A stretch of DNA of 64,000 nucleotides from Lolium rigidum (taxonomy: Eukaryota; Streptophyta; Magnoliopsida; Poales; Poaceae): NCBI RefSeq assembly GCF_022539505.1, contig NC_061514.1, positions 331,745,090-331,809,089 on the forward strand. The letters are read 5' to 3'. The notes under the pieces are model-generated. The model had not been told where the DNA came from and did not search any database. It saw only the letters and a list, made by a program, of their open reading frames with translations. The position numbers were made by a program, and so were the translations under genes. Position 1 is the first letter of the stretch. Every line of letters starts with the position of its first letter. Of this stretch, positions 22,750 to 33,857 are shown in pieces.

Positions 22750-24155
22750 GGCATCTCCAGCGGCGCGACGCATTTCAGACGTTGAAACGGACGCGTCGTG
22801 TCCGTTTGCGTCGGCCGAAATGGTCGAAATCGTCCAGGCGTCCGTTTGCGTCGGGGGTGGCTCCAGCGGCGCGACGCATAAATTTTTTTTCATTCATAAT
22901 TTACGTTAAAAAAAACATAAAAAAGCCATAAAGGCGTGCTAAAAGTTGGTGCTGCCTACTGGTCGTCGTCGCTGACGAGGTTAATGAACTCCGGCGTCGG
23001 CCATGGAAGCTCGTACGCCGGCGGTGGAGGAGGTACCGCCGCATGGGCAGGAGGCTGTGGCCAGGGATCCCACGCCGGAGCAGCAGGCGGAGCGCGGTCG
23101 TTGGAACACGCCGGCGTAGCCGGAGGAGTCGCCGGCCTCCCCTGCGCGAGCGCTGTCTCCCGCAGCTGGATTGCGAGCCCCTCCCACAAAGCGAGCTCGT
23201 TGAGCTCGTCCTGCGCGCTGTTGGCCAGTGCCATGGCAATGGCCTCATCCTCGGAAAGGTCCGGCGGCTGGGTCTCCGGATCCCACGCCGGCCCGCCGTC
23301 GTCGTGGTCGTAGTCGACCATGTCGACGTCCTCGTCCGCGTCCTCCTCGTCGTCCGCGTCCTCCTGGTCGTTCTCTTCTTCTTCTGCGGCGATCTCCCGG
23401 TCGAAGAAGTCCACGTCGCCGAGGTAGCCAGCGCGGCGGCGCGCGTCGAACTCCCACGTCCCGAATGAAATCCAGTTGTAGGAGTTCAGCGCGTACGCCT
23501 CATCCTCCCGCAGATCCGGCGGCAAGATCGCTCGGCGGCGGCGCACCTCGTCCCGCCGCTCTCGGCCCTCGCGCGGCACGGGGGGACCGGCACGCGCCGC
23601 GAGTTGAGCTACCAGCCCCCTCCCGGCAAGTTCGCGTCCGGCCATGGCACAGGCCGGTTTTCCTCCCATAGCTGCCGCGCGAGCTCAACGCGGACGTACC
23701 GGCCGACCCTTGCCTTCTTGCCGGAACGCGAGCCGCTTGCCTCCTGGTCGTTCTTCGTCTTGCGGAACAGCCAGCATTTCTTTCCCATGGCGTCGGTGGG
23801 GTGGATACTGTGGGATTTGGCAATGGTTTGGTCGTCGAAATGGACGCCGGCAGCGTCCATTTAAAAGGCCCCGACGCCATATCGCCTTCAATGGCCTGCC
23901 AGTGCAACGTCTACTAGCTGCGCACGCTCGCGGAAGCCGAGGCACGCCATTAACGCGGCCCTGCGAAGGCTGCAGCGCGCCGCCCGGAAGTAATGCCCGA
24001 AGACGAAGCAGTTGTGCCGCTGCCAGGCGGGCCCGTGCGAGGACCGAGCGGACACTTTGCGCGGACGGCCCGGTCACTTTGCGTCGCGCCACTGGAGGTG
24101 GTGCACGACGCATTTTTGGTCACGGTGGACACAAACGGAGGCAGCTGGAGATGCC
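22750..24155. mobile_element. 1.4-kb TIR element carrying a broken gene
   Basis: The left end GGCATCTCCAGCGGCGCGAC and the right end GCTGGAGATGCC are inverted repeats. Related GGCGCGACGCA boxes occur just inside both ends (22762, 22869, and inverted near 24084-24095). CTCA flanks both sides (22746-22749, 24156-24159), which may be a target-site duplication. The interior is GC-rich and holds the acidic-protein pseudogene (23860-22956, minus). The superfamily is uncertain. The ends resemble grass Harbinger-like elements, but a 4-bp duplication would not fit. Confidence 0.5.
22956..23860 (-). pseudogene. Acidic proline-rich protein gene with stop and frameshift
   Basis: The likely start is the ATG at 23860 (MDAAGVHFDDQTIAK). 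The first frame includes VGRYVRVELARQLWEENRPV and stops at a TAG near 23609. Coding resumes just beyond the stop (LNSRRVPVPP) and then shifts frame in a C-run near 23580. It continues as a long frame through ALNSYNWISFGTWEFDARRR, a Glu/Asp-rich stretch, a Pro/Ala-rich stretch, and ends in PEFINLVSDDDQ. I believe similar WISFGTWEFD proteins are abundant in Triticeae genomes, which fits carriage by a transposon. No enzymatic domain is seen. The function is unknown, and this copy is broken at two points. Confidence 0.5.
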
Positions 24156-25223
24156 CTCACTCACGGGGCAGCCGTGCCAGAAGCCTGTCCCTGATTTGCT
24201 CCCACACGAAAGACAGCAAAAGCAGGAAGAACTTTATTGTGTTTCTTGCCGTCTCATCAGCTCGATTTCAGTCAGTTCTGGACGGCAAGCTAGTCGGCAA
24301 TTCGTGACCTTGGAAGCAGGAAATGCAAGCCGGGCCAAGAAATACAATCTCAAAGCAAAAGTCAAGAACTAATATCGTGGATGAATGAATCCGAGCACTA
24401 GCTCAAGACTTATTTTCGCTATAGTGCATGCTCATTATGACGCCAACAGAAAGATGGAGATGAATTGTTAGTTATTGCCTGAACTCATGATCCTTCCTTA
24501 GTTTCTTGGATCGACTTGACAGATGACGCAGCCTACCACCTGAACCCTAGCGAGATTGTGTATGCGGGGTCTTCGGGTTCGTCGGCAGCAGGCATTGGTT
24601 AGATGCGTCATGCGTGGGTCTCTCTTGCCCTGTGCCGGCCGGAGGCGACAACTCGAGTGGCGACGGCCAAAAGCTGTATTATTATACCGGCCGCGGAGCT
24701 CCGGCACCGGGTGACACCATGATGGTGATCGACGGACAGAAAAGGAGGACTGGAGTGGAGTGGGTGGAATAGTTGAGGAAGAAGATACCAGCAGCGTCGT
24801 GAGGTGGAGACCTAGACAGTGAGACAGATCCCTGCGCCGACTTCGCGCTTTACTTTTCCTCTTCTCGTCGTCACCATGACTGCCGACCTATATAGTAGCA
24901 GTATCTTCCTGTAAAGCGTACGAGAGACACGCGCCGGCACTGCACGGGTGATCATCAGGATGGTGAGATTCTGAAAGGAATTTTTTTAGCAGCACCAGAA
25001 ACTTTGGCGTGCTTCCTCGCCTTCGATAGCTTGTGTGGTTTTTCGGGCCTGGTCTTGGACTCTGAAGGTCCACACACCTACATTTCTTATATTAATCGGC
25101 CCAGCTGGGCCTGCGTGGTTTCCTTGTCCCTAAAAGAAACTTAGTTGGGCTTGAGTGTTATTCGGCCCCTGTAGGCAGTAGAATAACTTCCTTTCTCTTG
25201 GAGAGCCTACCGAGTGTTAGGGA
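24156..25223. other. Intergenic stretch, no supported gene
   Basis: Moderately GC-rich to 24900, then AT-richer. Minus-strand frames of 61-69 codons lack domains. No repeat ends were recognised. Confidence 0.35.
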
Positions 25224-25621
25224 AAATATCTAGTGATACCCCTAAATGATACCATGATACCATTTGTCAAAATTTTAAATTTCAAGTTTTTAAAAAAGTT
25301 GAATAAAATATTTGAGTGTTCACAACATGTGTGTTTATATTATCTATAATTTTCGGAACCAATATCAAAGCACACATTGAGAAACAAAAGACAAATTGAC
25401 ATGTGAATAGTGTCGTTTGTGGTTTTGTCTTTTTTGACACTATTTCATGCTGGATTTTTCATATTTTTTTCTCCATTTGTGCTTCGAATTTGGTTATGAA
25501 AATTTTAGGAGCTTTACACACATATTATGAACAATTATTTTTGGATTTCTTAGAAACTTGAAAATTTAATTTTAGAAACTGGTACCATGGTATTATTTAG
25601 TGGTTGATATCACTAGATATG
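25224..25621. mobile_element. Foldback MITE with about 45-bp imperfect TIRs
   Basis: The left arm AAAATATCTAGTGATACC...GATACCATGATACCA is mirrored by the right arm TGGTACCATGGTATT...GATATCACTAGATATG. The interior of about 300 bp is AT-rich and non-coding. No unambiguous target-site duplication was found, so the ends are approximate and the class is open. Confidence 0.6.
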
Positions 25622-26341
25622 TTCTCCGGAGTATTAGCTTGTTTTTTTTACATGACTACTAACTTGTTATTGCTTCCCCTGTTGGTGTTGTTTATAGTTC
25701 TAGTTTTCCCCTCTCGTAGTCGTGGAACCAGTACCCCTATAAATGTAAATACAGGAACATAAAGCTTGTGTACTATTTTCTCAACTACCATATTGGTCAC
25801 GTAATATAAGATGTCATCGCAACTGATATACGATCTAAAAGGTTGTAAGAATGTCTTATATTATGAGATAGATGGGGAAATAAATATACAAAAGGCAAGG
25901 CATCCATCGTTGAAAATAGTTATACTTTAAATCTTAACGCTTAAAGACCATTTATTGAAAACTCATGCATCTAAGGCTTAGCCCAACATGCCCAAATTAC
26001 AGGACCTTGCACTTATATCTTAAATTGCTCGGCAAAAAAAAGGACATGTATCCCTAAAAAATTCCTAGGATATGTTTTTTTTTACCATATTAAGATATTC
26101 TCACATACATATGACCACTTTGTAGTAGATCACAACCTGAATTTAGTTTGGCATGAGGCAAAACTGACGGTAGCGGAAACACCCGCACCTATGAGTGTAG
26201 CACAAAGTATTTCCGGTTAATAATAGATATAGACAACCTGCCGGCTCAAATATTTATGGGGATTTAGATTTTAATAATTTATGTTGATCTAAATATCATA
26301 CACAGTCGAGCTCTCTAACATACAAACCAATATTTGACCGT
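25622..26341. other. AT-rich intergenic stretch, no feature seen
   Basis: There are no open frames of note, no inverted ends and no recognisable motif. Confidence 0.4.
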
Positions 26342-26650
26342 ATGCAAAGGGAGTATGAGCAATACCTATGGCGCGAGAAGAAGAGGAATGAGAAGCTCCA
26401 GGCCGAACGAGATCGGGAATGGAAGGAAAAATTCAGGAAAAGCCTCCTACTTGCGCAAGTAGAGAGGGAGAGGGCCAACAGGATGCACCTAGAGGCGGTG
26501 GCTACGGAGGTTGAGCGCATAAGGGAGGAAAGAGCTCAAGCAAAATCTTCGAAGACGGAGGAGAGCCATCGTTTCTTCCACTCGGTGGTTCAGCTGGCTC
26601 GTGACATAAGGGAGAAGGAAGAACTGGATGAAGCTTTCTCCATGCGGTGA
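26342..26650 (+). CDS. Short coiled-coil protein or transposon gene remnant
   Basis: A 102-codon frame starting MQREYEQYLWREKKRNEKLQ. It is almost entirely charged (Arg, Lys, Glu) with heptad-like spacing up to about residue 70, predicting a long alpha-helix or coiled coil, and it ends in a mixed helix (VVQLARDIREKEELDEAF). There is no catalytic domain. Downstream lie TGTGGCGCC hairpins (26876-26938) in transposon-like surroundings, so it may be the C-terminal exon of a transposon-borne or captured gene. The family is not identified. Confidence 0.35.
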   Translation: MQREYEQYLWREKKRNEKLQAERDREWKEKFRKSLLLAQVERERANRMHLEAVATEVERIREERAQAKSSKTEESHRFFHSVVQLARDIREKEELDEAFSMR

Positions 26651-26875
26651 TGTCCGTTTGGGTACCATTATGTTGTTGAACCTTGATGTTGTCGAACCTT
26701 CTCTCCGTTTGGGCTTGCATTGTGTCGTCGAACCTTATTGTAATTTGAACCTTTATGCCTCTAACAATATGTGTAATTTGAACCATTATGTTGTCTGAGA
26801 GATGTTGTATGCAATGTTGTATTCAAATATGTACTAATATGCTATGATTTTTTGATGGTTTAGCACATGTCACTA

Positions 26876-26938
26876 TGTGGCGCCGTTTCCAGGGGCGCCA
26901 CACTTCACTGTGTGGCGCCCATGCCAAGGACGCCACAC
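26876..26938. repeat. Two adjacent TGTGGCGCC hairpins
   Basis: TGTGGCGCC...GGCGCCACA (26876-26902) and GTGTGGCG...CGCCACAC (26910-26938) are back-to-back inverted repeats sharing one core motif. They could be terminal or subterminal transposon structures. Confidence 0.5.
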
Positions 26939-26990
26939 AATAGAACTATATAACCGAAAACATACTGTAAGAAAAGTCGCCAGGTCCTTA

Positions 26991-27477
26991 GCCACACAGT
27001 GACTTGTGTTTAAAAACCGTAAGATTGTCCTGGCATGGTTGGCAAGTCGCAGATTCTATGGAACCAGTTTCTAACACACATCATATTAGCACTTTTCAAC
27101 ACATCCAAATTGTTCATACATACTCATAGAACTAAGATAGAATCATACATTTAAGATAGAATTTAAACAACATGAAAATGTCGACATGGTCCCAAATGAC
27201 CTAGCTAGAGTTCATCTAAGATAGAGTTCACAAAACACATAGCAATTTTATCTAAGATAGAGTTCAGACAACACTAAGATCGACGTCCCCTTGATGTCTA
27301 CACACGCTTCCATTCTTGTAGATAGTGCCTTGTGAAATGCTGATGTTAGCCTTCTAAAATATTTGAGATCTATGATGCCTTGTGAAATGTTGTTGGTCAC
27401 TTTTGGACTATATATTCATTCGTTCTAGTAACATTATTTATTTTTAGGTTATATTTAGTATTATTTTACAAACGCTA
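26991..27477. other. Intergenic stretch with a short LTR relic
   Basis: The sequence is AT-rich and carries several copies of the word CTAAGATAGA (about 27134-27260). From 27292 to 27327, TGATGTCTACACACGCTTCC and following bases match the reversed end of the TGATACGTCTCC LTR family (compare 4289). This is a relic of under 40 bp. No gene is seen. Confidence 0.4.
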
Positions 27478-27486
27478 TTTGAAATA

Positions 27487-28051
27487 GAGTAAAACGCTTC
27501 GGGGGTCACGAAGTTGCCACCGATGAGCGTATTAGTCACGAACTGGAAAATGACAAGTATTGGTCACGAAGTTGCAGAATTGTGTCTCGTTAGTCTTTCC
27601 GTCAGGACGGCCGTTAAGTTGATGGCGTGGCGCCGTTAGTTGTCACGTGAAACGCACGTGCGGCCGGCCCGTAGCTAAAAATCTGACAGAAATTATTATA
27701 ATATTGTAAAATCAATATAAAAATATCTATAGGCCTAAATTTAGCAAATAATATACCGTTGGATTCAAAAAAAGGAGTAGAACACATTGGTACTGTTGGT
27801 TTGCACTTTTGCAAAACTTACAGATATTCAAATTTTAATGAGTGTTTATGGTGTTTTTTACATGATTTAAATTAATTTGAATGCGTTTAATATTAAACCA
27901 ATACCAAATGACTCATATTGAAATTGCCCATCCACTAGTAGAATTTTGAAACTAAAGCTATTTTCATCATATTTTTACTGTTGTGTTAATATGCCTAGTT
28001 AAAATCATATTTTACTATTTTCCGGCCACCTCTCCTGCTTCTGGCGGCGCC
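27487..28051. mobile_element. Left arm of foldback Mutator-like element
   Basis: A 565-bp arm starting GAGTAAAACGCTTCGGGGG, flanked on the left by TTTGAAATA (27478-27486). It is the near-perfect inverse of the right arm ending at 42107. The 9-bp duplication is the Mutator hallmark. The LARD-like LTR element interrupts it right after GCGCC (28047-28051). No transposase is encoded. Confidence 0.9.
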
Positions 28052-28754
28052 TGATACGTCTCCAACGTATCTATAATTTCTGATGTTCCATGCTTGTTTT
28101 ATACCTACATGTTTTGTTCGTTTTGATGCATTTTCCGGAACTAACCTATTGACGAGATACCGAAGTGCCAGTTCCTGTTTTCTGCTGTTTTTGGTTTCAG
28201 AAATCCTAGTAAGGAAATATTCTCGGAATTGGACGAAATCAACGCCCAAGATCTTATTTTTCCCGGGAGCTTCCAGAACATTAAAGAAGAGTCGGAGACG
28301 AGCCAGGGGGGGCTACACCACCAGGCGGCGCGGCCTAGGGCCTGGGCGCGCCCCCCTATGGTCTGGTGGCCCCAGGTCCCCTCCAAGGCTGCCCTTCCGC
28401 CTATATAAAGACCCTGACCTAAAACTTCGATACGAAAAAGCCACGGTACGAGAAACCTTCCAGAGCCGCCGCCATCGCGAAGCCAAGATCTAGGGGACAG
28501 GAGTCTCTGTTCCGGCACGCCGCCGGGACGGGGAAGTGCCCCCGGAAGGCTTCTCCATCGACACCACCACCATCTCCATCAACGCTGCTGCTCCCATGAT
28601 GAGGAGGGAGTAGTTCTCCCTCGAGGCTAAGGGGCTGTACCGGTAGCTATGTGGTTAATCTCTCTCTGTACTCCAATACAATGATCTCGTGAATTGCCAT
28701 GCATGATTGAGATCCATATGATGAGCTTTGTATCGCTACTAGTCTATGTGCTAC
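28052..28754 (+). repeat. 5' LTR of the LARD-like element, first part
   Basis: Starts TGATACGTCTCC and carries a TATA box (TATATAAA, 28402-28409). It matches 39973 onward except for small indels, the largest a short deletion near 28103. It is interrupted after GCTAC (28750-28754) by the inner Gypsy element. Confidence 0.9.
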
Positions 28755-29913
28755 TGTTATCACCAGAATTTGACCAAGTCAGAGGTGGGCCGCGATCAAG
28801 ATGGATGTGAAGATTGTACGTGGAAGAAATACGTGAATCGGCCTTGTTTACCAAATTTGGGCTAGTTAGCCCGTGTATCTTTATAGTAGGTTTTGTAGAA
28901 GTTAGAATCTATCTCGTGCACGGTTTAGTGCACGCCCACATTAGAAAGTCCCCTGGACTATAAATATGTACCTAGGGTTTATGAAATAAACAACAACCAA
29001 CGTTCAACACAAACCAATCTCGGCGCATCGCCAAACTCCTTCGTCTCGAGGGTTCCTCCGGTAGCACCATGCTGCCTAGATCGCATCTCGCGATCTAGGC
29101 AGCACGAGCCTGCCTAGTTGTTCATGCGTTGCTCGTCGCCGAAGCCTTTTTGATGGCGAGCAACGTAGTTATCATAGATGTGTTAGGGTTAGCATTGTTC
29201 CTAGTATCATATGCTTTCGTAGTGCAACCCTTGCGCATCTAGCCGTCCTTGTACCTCATCATGGGTGCGGGGACGGCACCCCGCTTGATCATCGTTTAGT
29301 AGATCTGATCTCGTTACGATCGCTCCTTGATTCGTCAAGGATTAGTTTAATATCTGCAATAGTTAGGCCTTACAAAGGGTTGGAGGATCCAGCGGCATGC
29401 GTGGCGTAGTTTGCTGCCCCTAGACAGGATGTTCCGAGGATCAACCTAGTGTTGGTTTTTAGGCCTTGTCTAGGGCTGGCTTACGATTACCGTGCGTGAG
29501 CGCGAGGCCCAATCGTGAGTAGGATGATCCGATTATGCGGTGAAAACCCCAGATCGTCGTGGATCTCATACGCTTTACCTTGATCAAGCAGGACCACCAT
29601 ATATTCGGCCACCTTGGACGAATCATGGGTGGATCGGCTCCATGAGCCGATTCACAGGACAACCTGAGAGCCGATCGAGGCTCTTATTCAACGTGTACGT
29701 GTGTGCCTCGCAGGAAACTAAGCGAGGCATCATTCACACCTTCCCGACCGGGTATAGGTCGGGTGGCACGCCCTTGCGATTTGCATCGGCGCGCGACCAG
29801 GGAGGCTTTGCGGGCCGTCGCTCCGAGGGATCAGGGCCAGCCGCAGCCCTAGTTGTTCCCGGCTCTACGGTGTTGACCAGTCACTGCCCGCCGGTGGGTT
29901 TCTGACGTCAACA
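28755..29913 (+). repeat. 5' LTR of the inner Gypsy element
   Basis: 1,159 bp, TGTTATCACC to GACGTCAACA. It is nearly identical to 34648-35809; differences are single-base changes and short indels clustered near 29085-29150 and 29740-29850. The minus-strand frame at 29459-29662 recurs in the other LTR and is not a gene. Confidence 0.95.
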
Positions 29914-29974
29914 CATTCTGGCACGCCCGGTGGGACAACCTTCAACATCCACCACATCGCCATCTACATCCAAG

Positions 29975-31639
29975 ATGGCGGAAGAGACTCCGGTCACTTA
30001 CGAGGACCTCACTGGCGAGCTCAAGAAGAAGTATGACGAGGCCAAGGTCCTCCTCGAAGCCGACCTCATCGGCTCTTTCCACGAGACCCGCTCCCATGGC
30101 ATCGGATGGAAGGGGTTCTCACCCGAAGGCGCGCTTGATGGAGTGGACCTATCCACCCCGTCGAAGAACGCACCGGGTCGCCGCGTCGGGAGATCAACTT
30201 CATGGTGGCTCATTCACCGCACCGCCACTCGAGAGCCCGGTGAACACATTGGAGCGCGTCGCTCTTCGCGTGATCCAGGAAATCATGAGCCATCAGTACT
30301 CTCCGTCAGGACCAGCTCTCGGGACGCATCAAGGAGAGCTGCCACCCGGTCCCGTCCGCCGCTGCCATATGCGTTGGCAGCACTGGCTGAAGTGCCGGCT
30401 ACACCGGCATTCGTCGTCTACAAGATCGGTGGTGACCCTAGTGACTACCAGTTCTTGGCGGAGGCGCCTAAGGAGATCCCTCAAGGATACGCGTGCACGT
30501 ATGTGCCGGATTGTGGCAACCGGCCACTCTCGAACCAGAGCCACAACATCGTGGACTCCGGCGAAAACAGGAGGAGCGTCGAAACGCAGCTCGAGAAGCG
30601 TACGTGGCTAGCCAAATACGCCACCCCGACAAAACTCCCGAGCCCAGCTCCTGCAGTTGGCTCAGAGCCAGAAAAACAAGCATGGCTGGTTAAGTACGCC
30701 ACTCCAACGAGCCTTCAGGGTTCAGCACCTGCAGCCATCACCGCGGATCAAATTTGTACGATCCTGAAAGATCAGTTAGGCATGATGCCGAAAAGAAAGG
30801 CGATCGGCTATACCAAGCCGTACCCCAACGAGTACGAATTGATCCCGCTACCACCCAAATATCGGCTCCCGGACTTCACAAAGTTCAGCGGATCAGATGG
30901 TTCCAGCTCCATCGAGCATGTGAGCCGATATTTGGCGCAGCTGGGCATGATCTCAGCATCAGACGAGCTGCGCGTGAGGTACTTCTCACAGTCCCTCACA
31001 GGATCGGCTTTCGGTTGGTACACGTCGCTGCCACCGAACTCAGTCCAGACTTGGAAGCAGCTGGAAGAACGGTTCCATGAGCAATATCACTCAGAGGCTT
31101 CCGAGGCTGGCATTGCCGATCTTGCACAAGTGCGACAGAAGCGCGGGGAAACAGTGTCAGAATACATCCAGCGCTTCAGGACCGTTAGGAACCGATGCTA
31201 TTCGGTTCACGTAAGCGAAAAAGAAGCAGTCGAGTTGGCGGTGTTGGGTCTATCATCATCAATCAAGGACGTGGCCTCCCAAGCGGACTACCCGTCACTA
31301 GCGCACATGGTACAGAAGCTGTCAGCGTATGAACAGCGTCACCCAGATGTCTACCAGGACAAGTTCAAGCGTGTGGTTACCATGGTCGACGCAGGCGAAG
31401 ATGAAGTCGCTACGGGAGAACAAGAGGTCGCGGTGGCTGAGTGGACTCGAGCTGCAGGCCCAGTAACCTGCAAATGGGTGAAACCACCCGGACCTCCAAG
31501 AGGATTCGACTTCGACGTGACGAAAACCGAGCAGATTTTCGATCTCTTACTCGCGGAGAAGCATATAAAGATTCCCGAAGGCCACAAAGTTCCCACGGTG
31601 CAAGAGCTGAACGGAAAGCCATACTCGCAAGTGGCATAA
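29975..31639 (+). CDS. Gypsy Gag polyprotein, N-terminal part
   Basis: The ATG at 29975 (MAEETPVTYEDL) opens a frame of 554 codons. The central part from LPDFTKFSGSDGSSSIEHV through WKQLEERFHEQY to GETVSEYIQRFRTVRNRC is the retrotransposon Gag (capsid) domain, which assembles virus-like particles. Two similar segments, EKRTWLAKYATPT and EKQAWLVKYATPT, sit upstream. Residues from about 30195 to 30340 look out of frame: a neighbouring frame reads SPVNTLERVALRVIQEIM, which is family-like. A pair of compensating indels has probably scrambled about 50 residues. The frame ends at 31639 inside the KWHNTFTHTTND motif region. Confidence 0.8.
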   Translation: MAEETPVTYEDLTGELKKKYDEAKVLLEADLIGSFHETRSHGIGWKGFSPEGALDGVDLSTPSKNAPGRRVGRSTSWWLIHRTATREPGEHIGARRSSRDPGNHEPSVLSVRTSSRDASRRAATRSRPPLPYALAALAEVPATPAFVVYKIGGDPSDYQFLAEAPKEIPQGYACTYVPDCGNRPLSNQSHNIVDSGENRRSVETQLEKRTWLAKYATPTKLPSPAPAVGSEPEKQAWLVKYATPTSLQGSAPAAITADQICTILKDQLGMMPKRKAIGYTKPYPNEYELIPLPPKYRLPDFTKFSGSDGSSSIEHVSRYLAQLGMISASDELRVRYFSQSLTGSAFGWYTSLPPNSVQTWKQLEERFHEQYHSEASEAGIADLAQVRQKRGETVSEYIQRFRTVRNRCYSVHVSEKEAVELAVLGLSSSIKDVASQADYPSLAHMVQKLSAYEQRHPDVYQDKFKRVVTMVDAGEDEVATGEQEVAVAEWTRAAGPVTCKWVKPPGPPRGFDFDVTKTEQIFDLLLAEKHIKIPEGHKVPTVQELNGKPYSQVA

Positions 31640-32745
31640 CACGTTCACCCACACCACTAACGACCTGCAGGGTGTGGCGTCGGCAGATCCAGATGGCAAT
31701 AGAAAATGGGCGGCTAATTTTTAACCAGTATGCCATGAAGGTCGACACACACCCCTTCCCCGCCGTCAACATGGTGGAGTTCGCCCACCTCGGAGGGTGC
31801 CAGCCTGATATCTCAGCCAACATCAGCATGGTAGAGCTTGGACACCGCTCTGAGAAGGACGGGGATGAGGACAGCTGCTCTCAGAGTAAGGACACAGAGG
31901 GGGCCGCTCCATGCGATCGGCTCCGTCAAGATGGCAAGCGCTACGTCACGAGAGGGGAAGTTAAGAACATAAGATATCAACGACCCCTCTCTGATCATCT
32001 CCTCAATAAGTACGTGAGTCGGTATGATCAACGCCGGCGACACGGCGACGATGATGAAAGAGGTCGTCTGGCCGGATACGACAGAAGGCACCGTCGGCAT
32101 GATCACGATGAGGAGCGACAGGAGCGCCACGCAAGGGAGCAAGACGACACGGGCAGACATTGGGACTGTCCCTTCTTTAGACACTGCTGGGATTCAGGAA
32201 TGAGCCGATTACCAACAATCGGCAACTGCCCAGAATGCAACCAGAAAAAGAAGGAGGCAGCCAACGTGTCTGTGTTCGAGCGCCTAGGGCCTCTCCCACC
32301 ACAAAACAGACGAGCTGAGATCCCTCAGTCGGAAGATCTCGAGGATTCGGAAGACGAGGGGGAAGACGAAGAAGATAGGTACCACCGTCCAAGGTGGTGC
32401 CCTGATGGTCTCAGCCATTCACAAAAGCGCAGGGTTCAGCGATTACGCGGTCTGGAGGAAGCCGAAAGGTTATACTTGCATACGCTGAGGAAGGCACGAC
32501 CTGATTTGGCCGCAAAGGTCCAGAGGACCCTGGATGAAGAGGGGCTGCCGCAAAGGAAAGAGTGGCGCCCCAAGCAAAGGAAAGCCGATGATGAAACATC
32601 GGCTGGCACAAACATGGTGCTCGTCCGTCCGGCGAGATATGGAGCTCCACGATCCCACGATGCACCCGAGGCGGACAACAGCAAGCGCACCAACGTGATA
32701 AAGTCAGAGATTGGGCTGGTTCTATCCACCGGCTCGGACGAGTAG
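31640..32745 (+). CDS. Gag C-terminal extension, frameshifted from Gag
   Basis: Coding continues in another frame (open 31441-32745). It is joined to Gag across KWHNTFTHTTND (about 31628-31665) by small frame changes. Recognisable Gypsy sequence is WRRQIQMAIENGRL, CPFFRHCWDSGMSRLPTIGN followed by CPEC, then RPRWCPDGLSHSQKRRVQRL. The middle is rich in Arg, Asp and His. In relatives this segment links Gag to pol. Here it stops at 32745 and no pol follows. The Cys/His clusters may bind RNA. Confidence 0.65.
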
Positions 32746-33857
32746 CCGACTACGTCAATAAGCAAACATGGCCAGGCTGATCCTTGCGATCGGCCCCCTA
32801 CCGAGCAAGCAACGTGGAGGCCGATTCCAGCAATCGGCCAAAATTATCCTCACCATCCATTCTGCCCGGATCAACATTTGGCCCAACAGGGGCTACCTAA
32901 AAAGCCGATACCGTCAATTATTGACAGAATCGGCTCGGGGGGCACCTAGATGGGTGAAACATGAGGGTATAAGGTGACACTATCATATATGGGGGCCGAC
33001 ACACCAATCGGCCTAGAAAATTCAAAAAATTTTGAGCACAGCCGATGCAGGGCCATCGACTCAAGGGGAATAACTGTTACGATCAGAGGGAGATTTTAAT
33101 GGAAGAAACTCCTCAATGGAGTAGTTTAAGGGCTCGGATCCTCTCTTCAAGAAGAGCAGCTTGGACGTGCAGATCAGGTCAAGGATGGATTGCGTTAGAT
33201 CCGCCAAAGGAAAGGAGCCGATCTGACCAGCGAGGCGCTAAGAGCGGACTCGGAGAAACTCGGGGGCAGCTCGCCTTGAAGGCTCTCTGCTTTGGGAAGC
33301 CGATTTATGTACAAATCGGTTGGCTCTGCATGATCAAGCCCAGGCTAATTCAGCTAAGTTACGCGTCCTCGTTTCTGTTTTTGCCTTGGCAAAGACTCGG
33401 GGGGCAGCTGGCCTGGTGGTGATTTTGTTTGCTTTGTTTAAAGAACCGATTGGGATGCCATCGGCTGATCCTTCATTACGACCTCCTTCACAAATGATGA
33501 GTATTGAAGAGGATTATCAAGTTTGGTTGGGAAAGTTCAAAGGTTTTCCTAAGGATCCTACATTATCTGACCAGATTTAGAAGATCATCAGTTGAAGAAG
33601 GGAAGGGCGAATTGCAAAGGACCGATGCGGTGCTATCGGTTCATTACGCATTGGCAAAGGGGACGAATCGGCAAAGTCAGTAGAAGAGGGAATCGGCTCA
33701 ATTAAACTCAGGGGAATCGGCAAAATCAGAATTGGGGAAAAGTTCTCCATTGATTCGATAAGATTTCTTACATAAAGAGCTAATTGCTCTCAAAAGGGGA
33801 GTACCAGGGGATCCATTGCCCCATCTACTACTACTGGCCCTATTCTAAAGGTCCTAT
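32746..33857 (+). other. Pol-less internal region rich in ATCGGC words
   Basis: Where protease, RT and integrase would be expected there are only short frames with no domain. The hexamer ATCGGC/GCCGAT and near variants occur about every 50-80 bp from 32780 to 33730. The same word occurs in the LTRs of this element. It contributes to a non-coding leader-like structure or is a composition signature; function unknown. Confidence 0.5.

Noticed and set aside
23043..24372. Long plus-strand Arg/Pro-rich frames
   Set aside because: They are shadows of the GC-rich acidic-protein pseudogene on the minus strand and of its upstream region.
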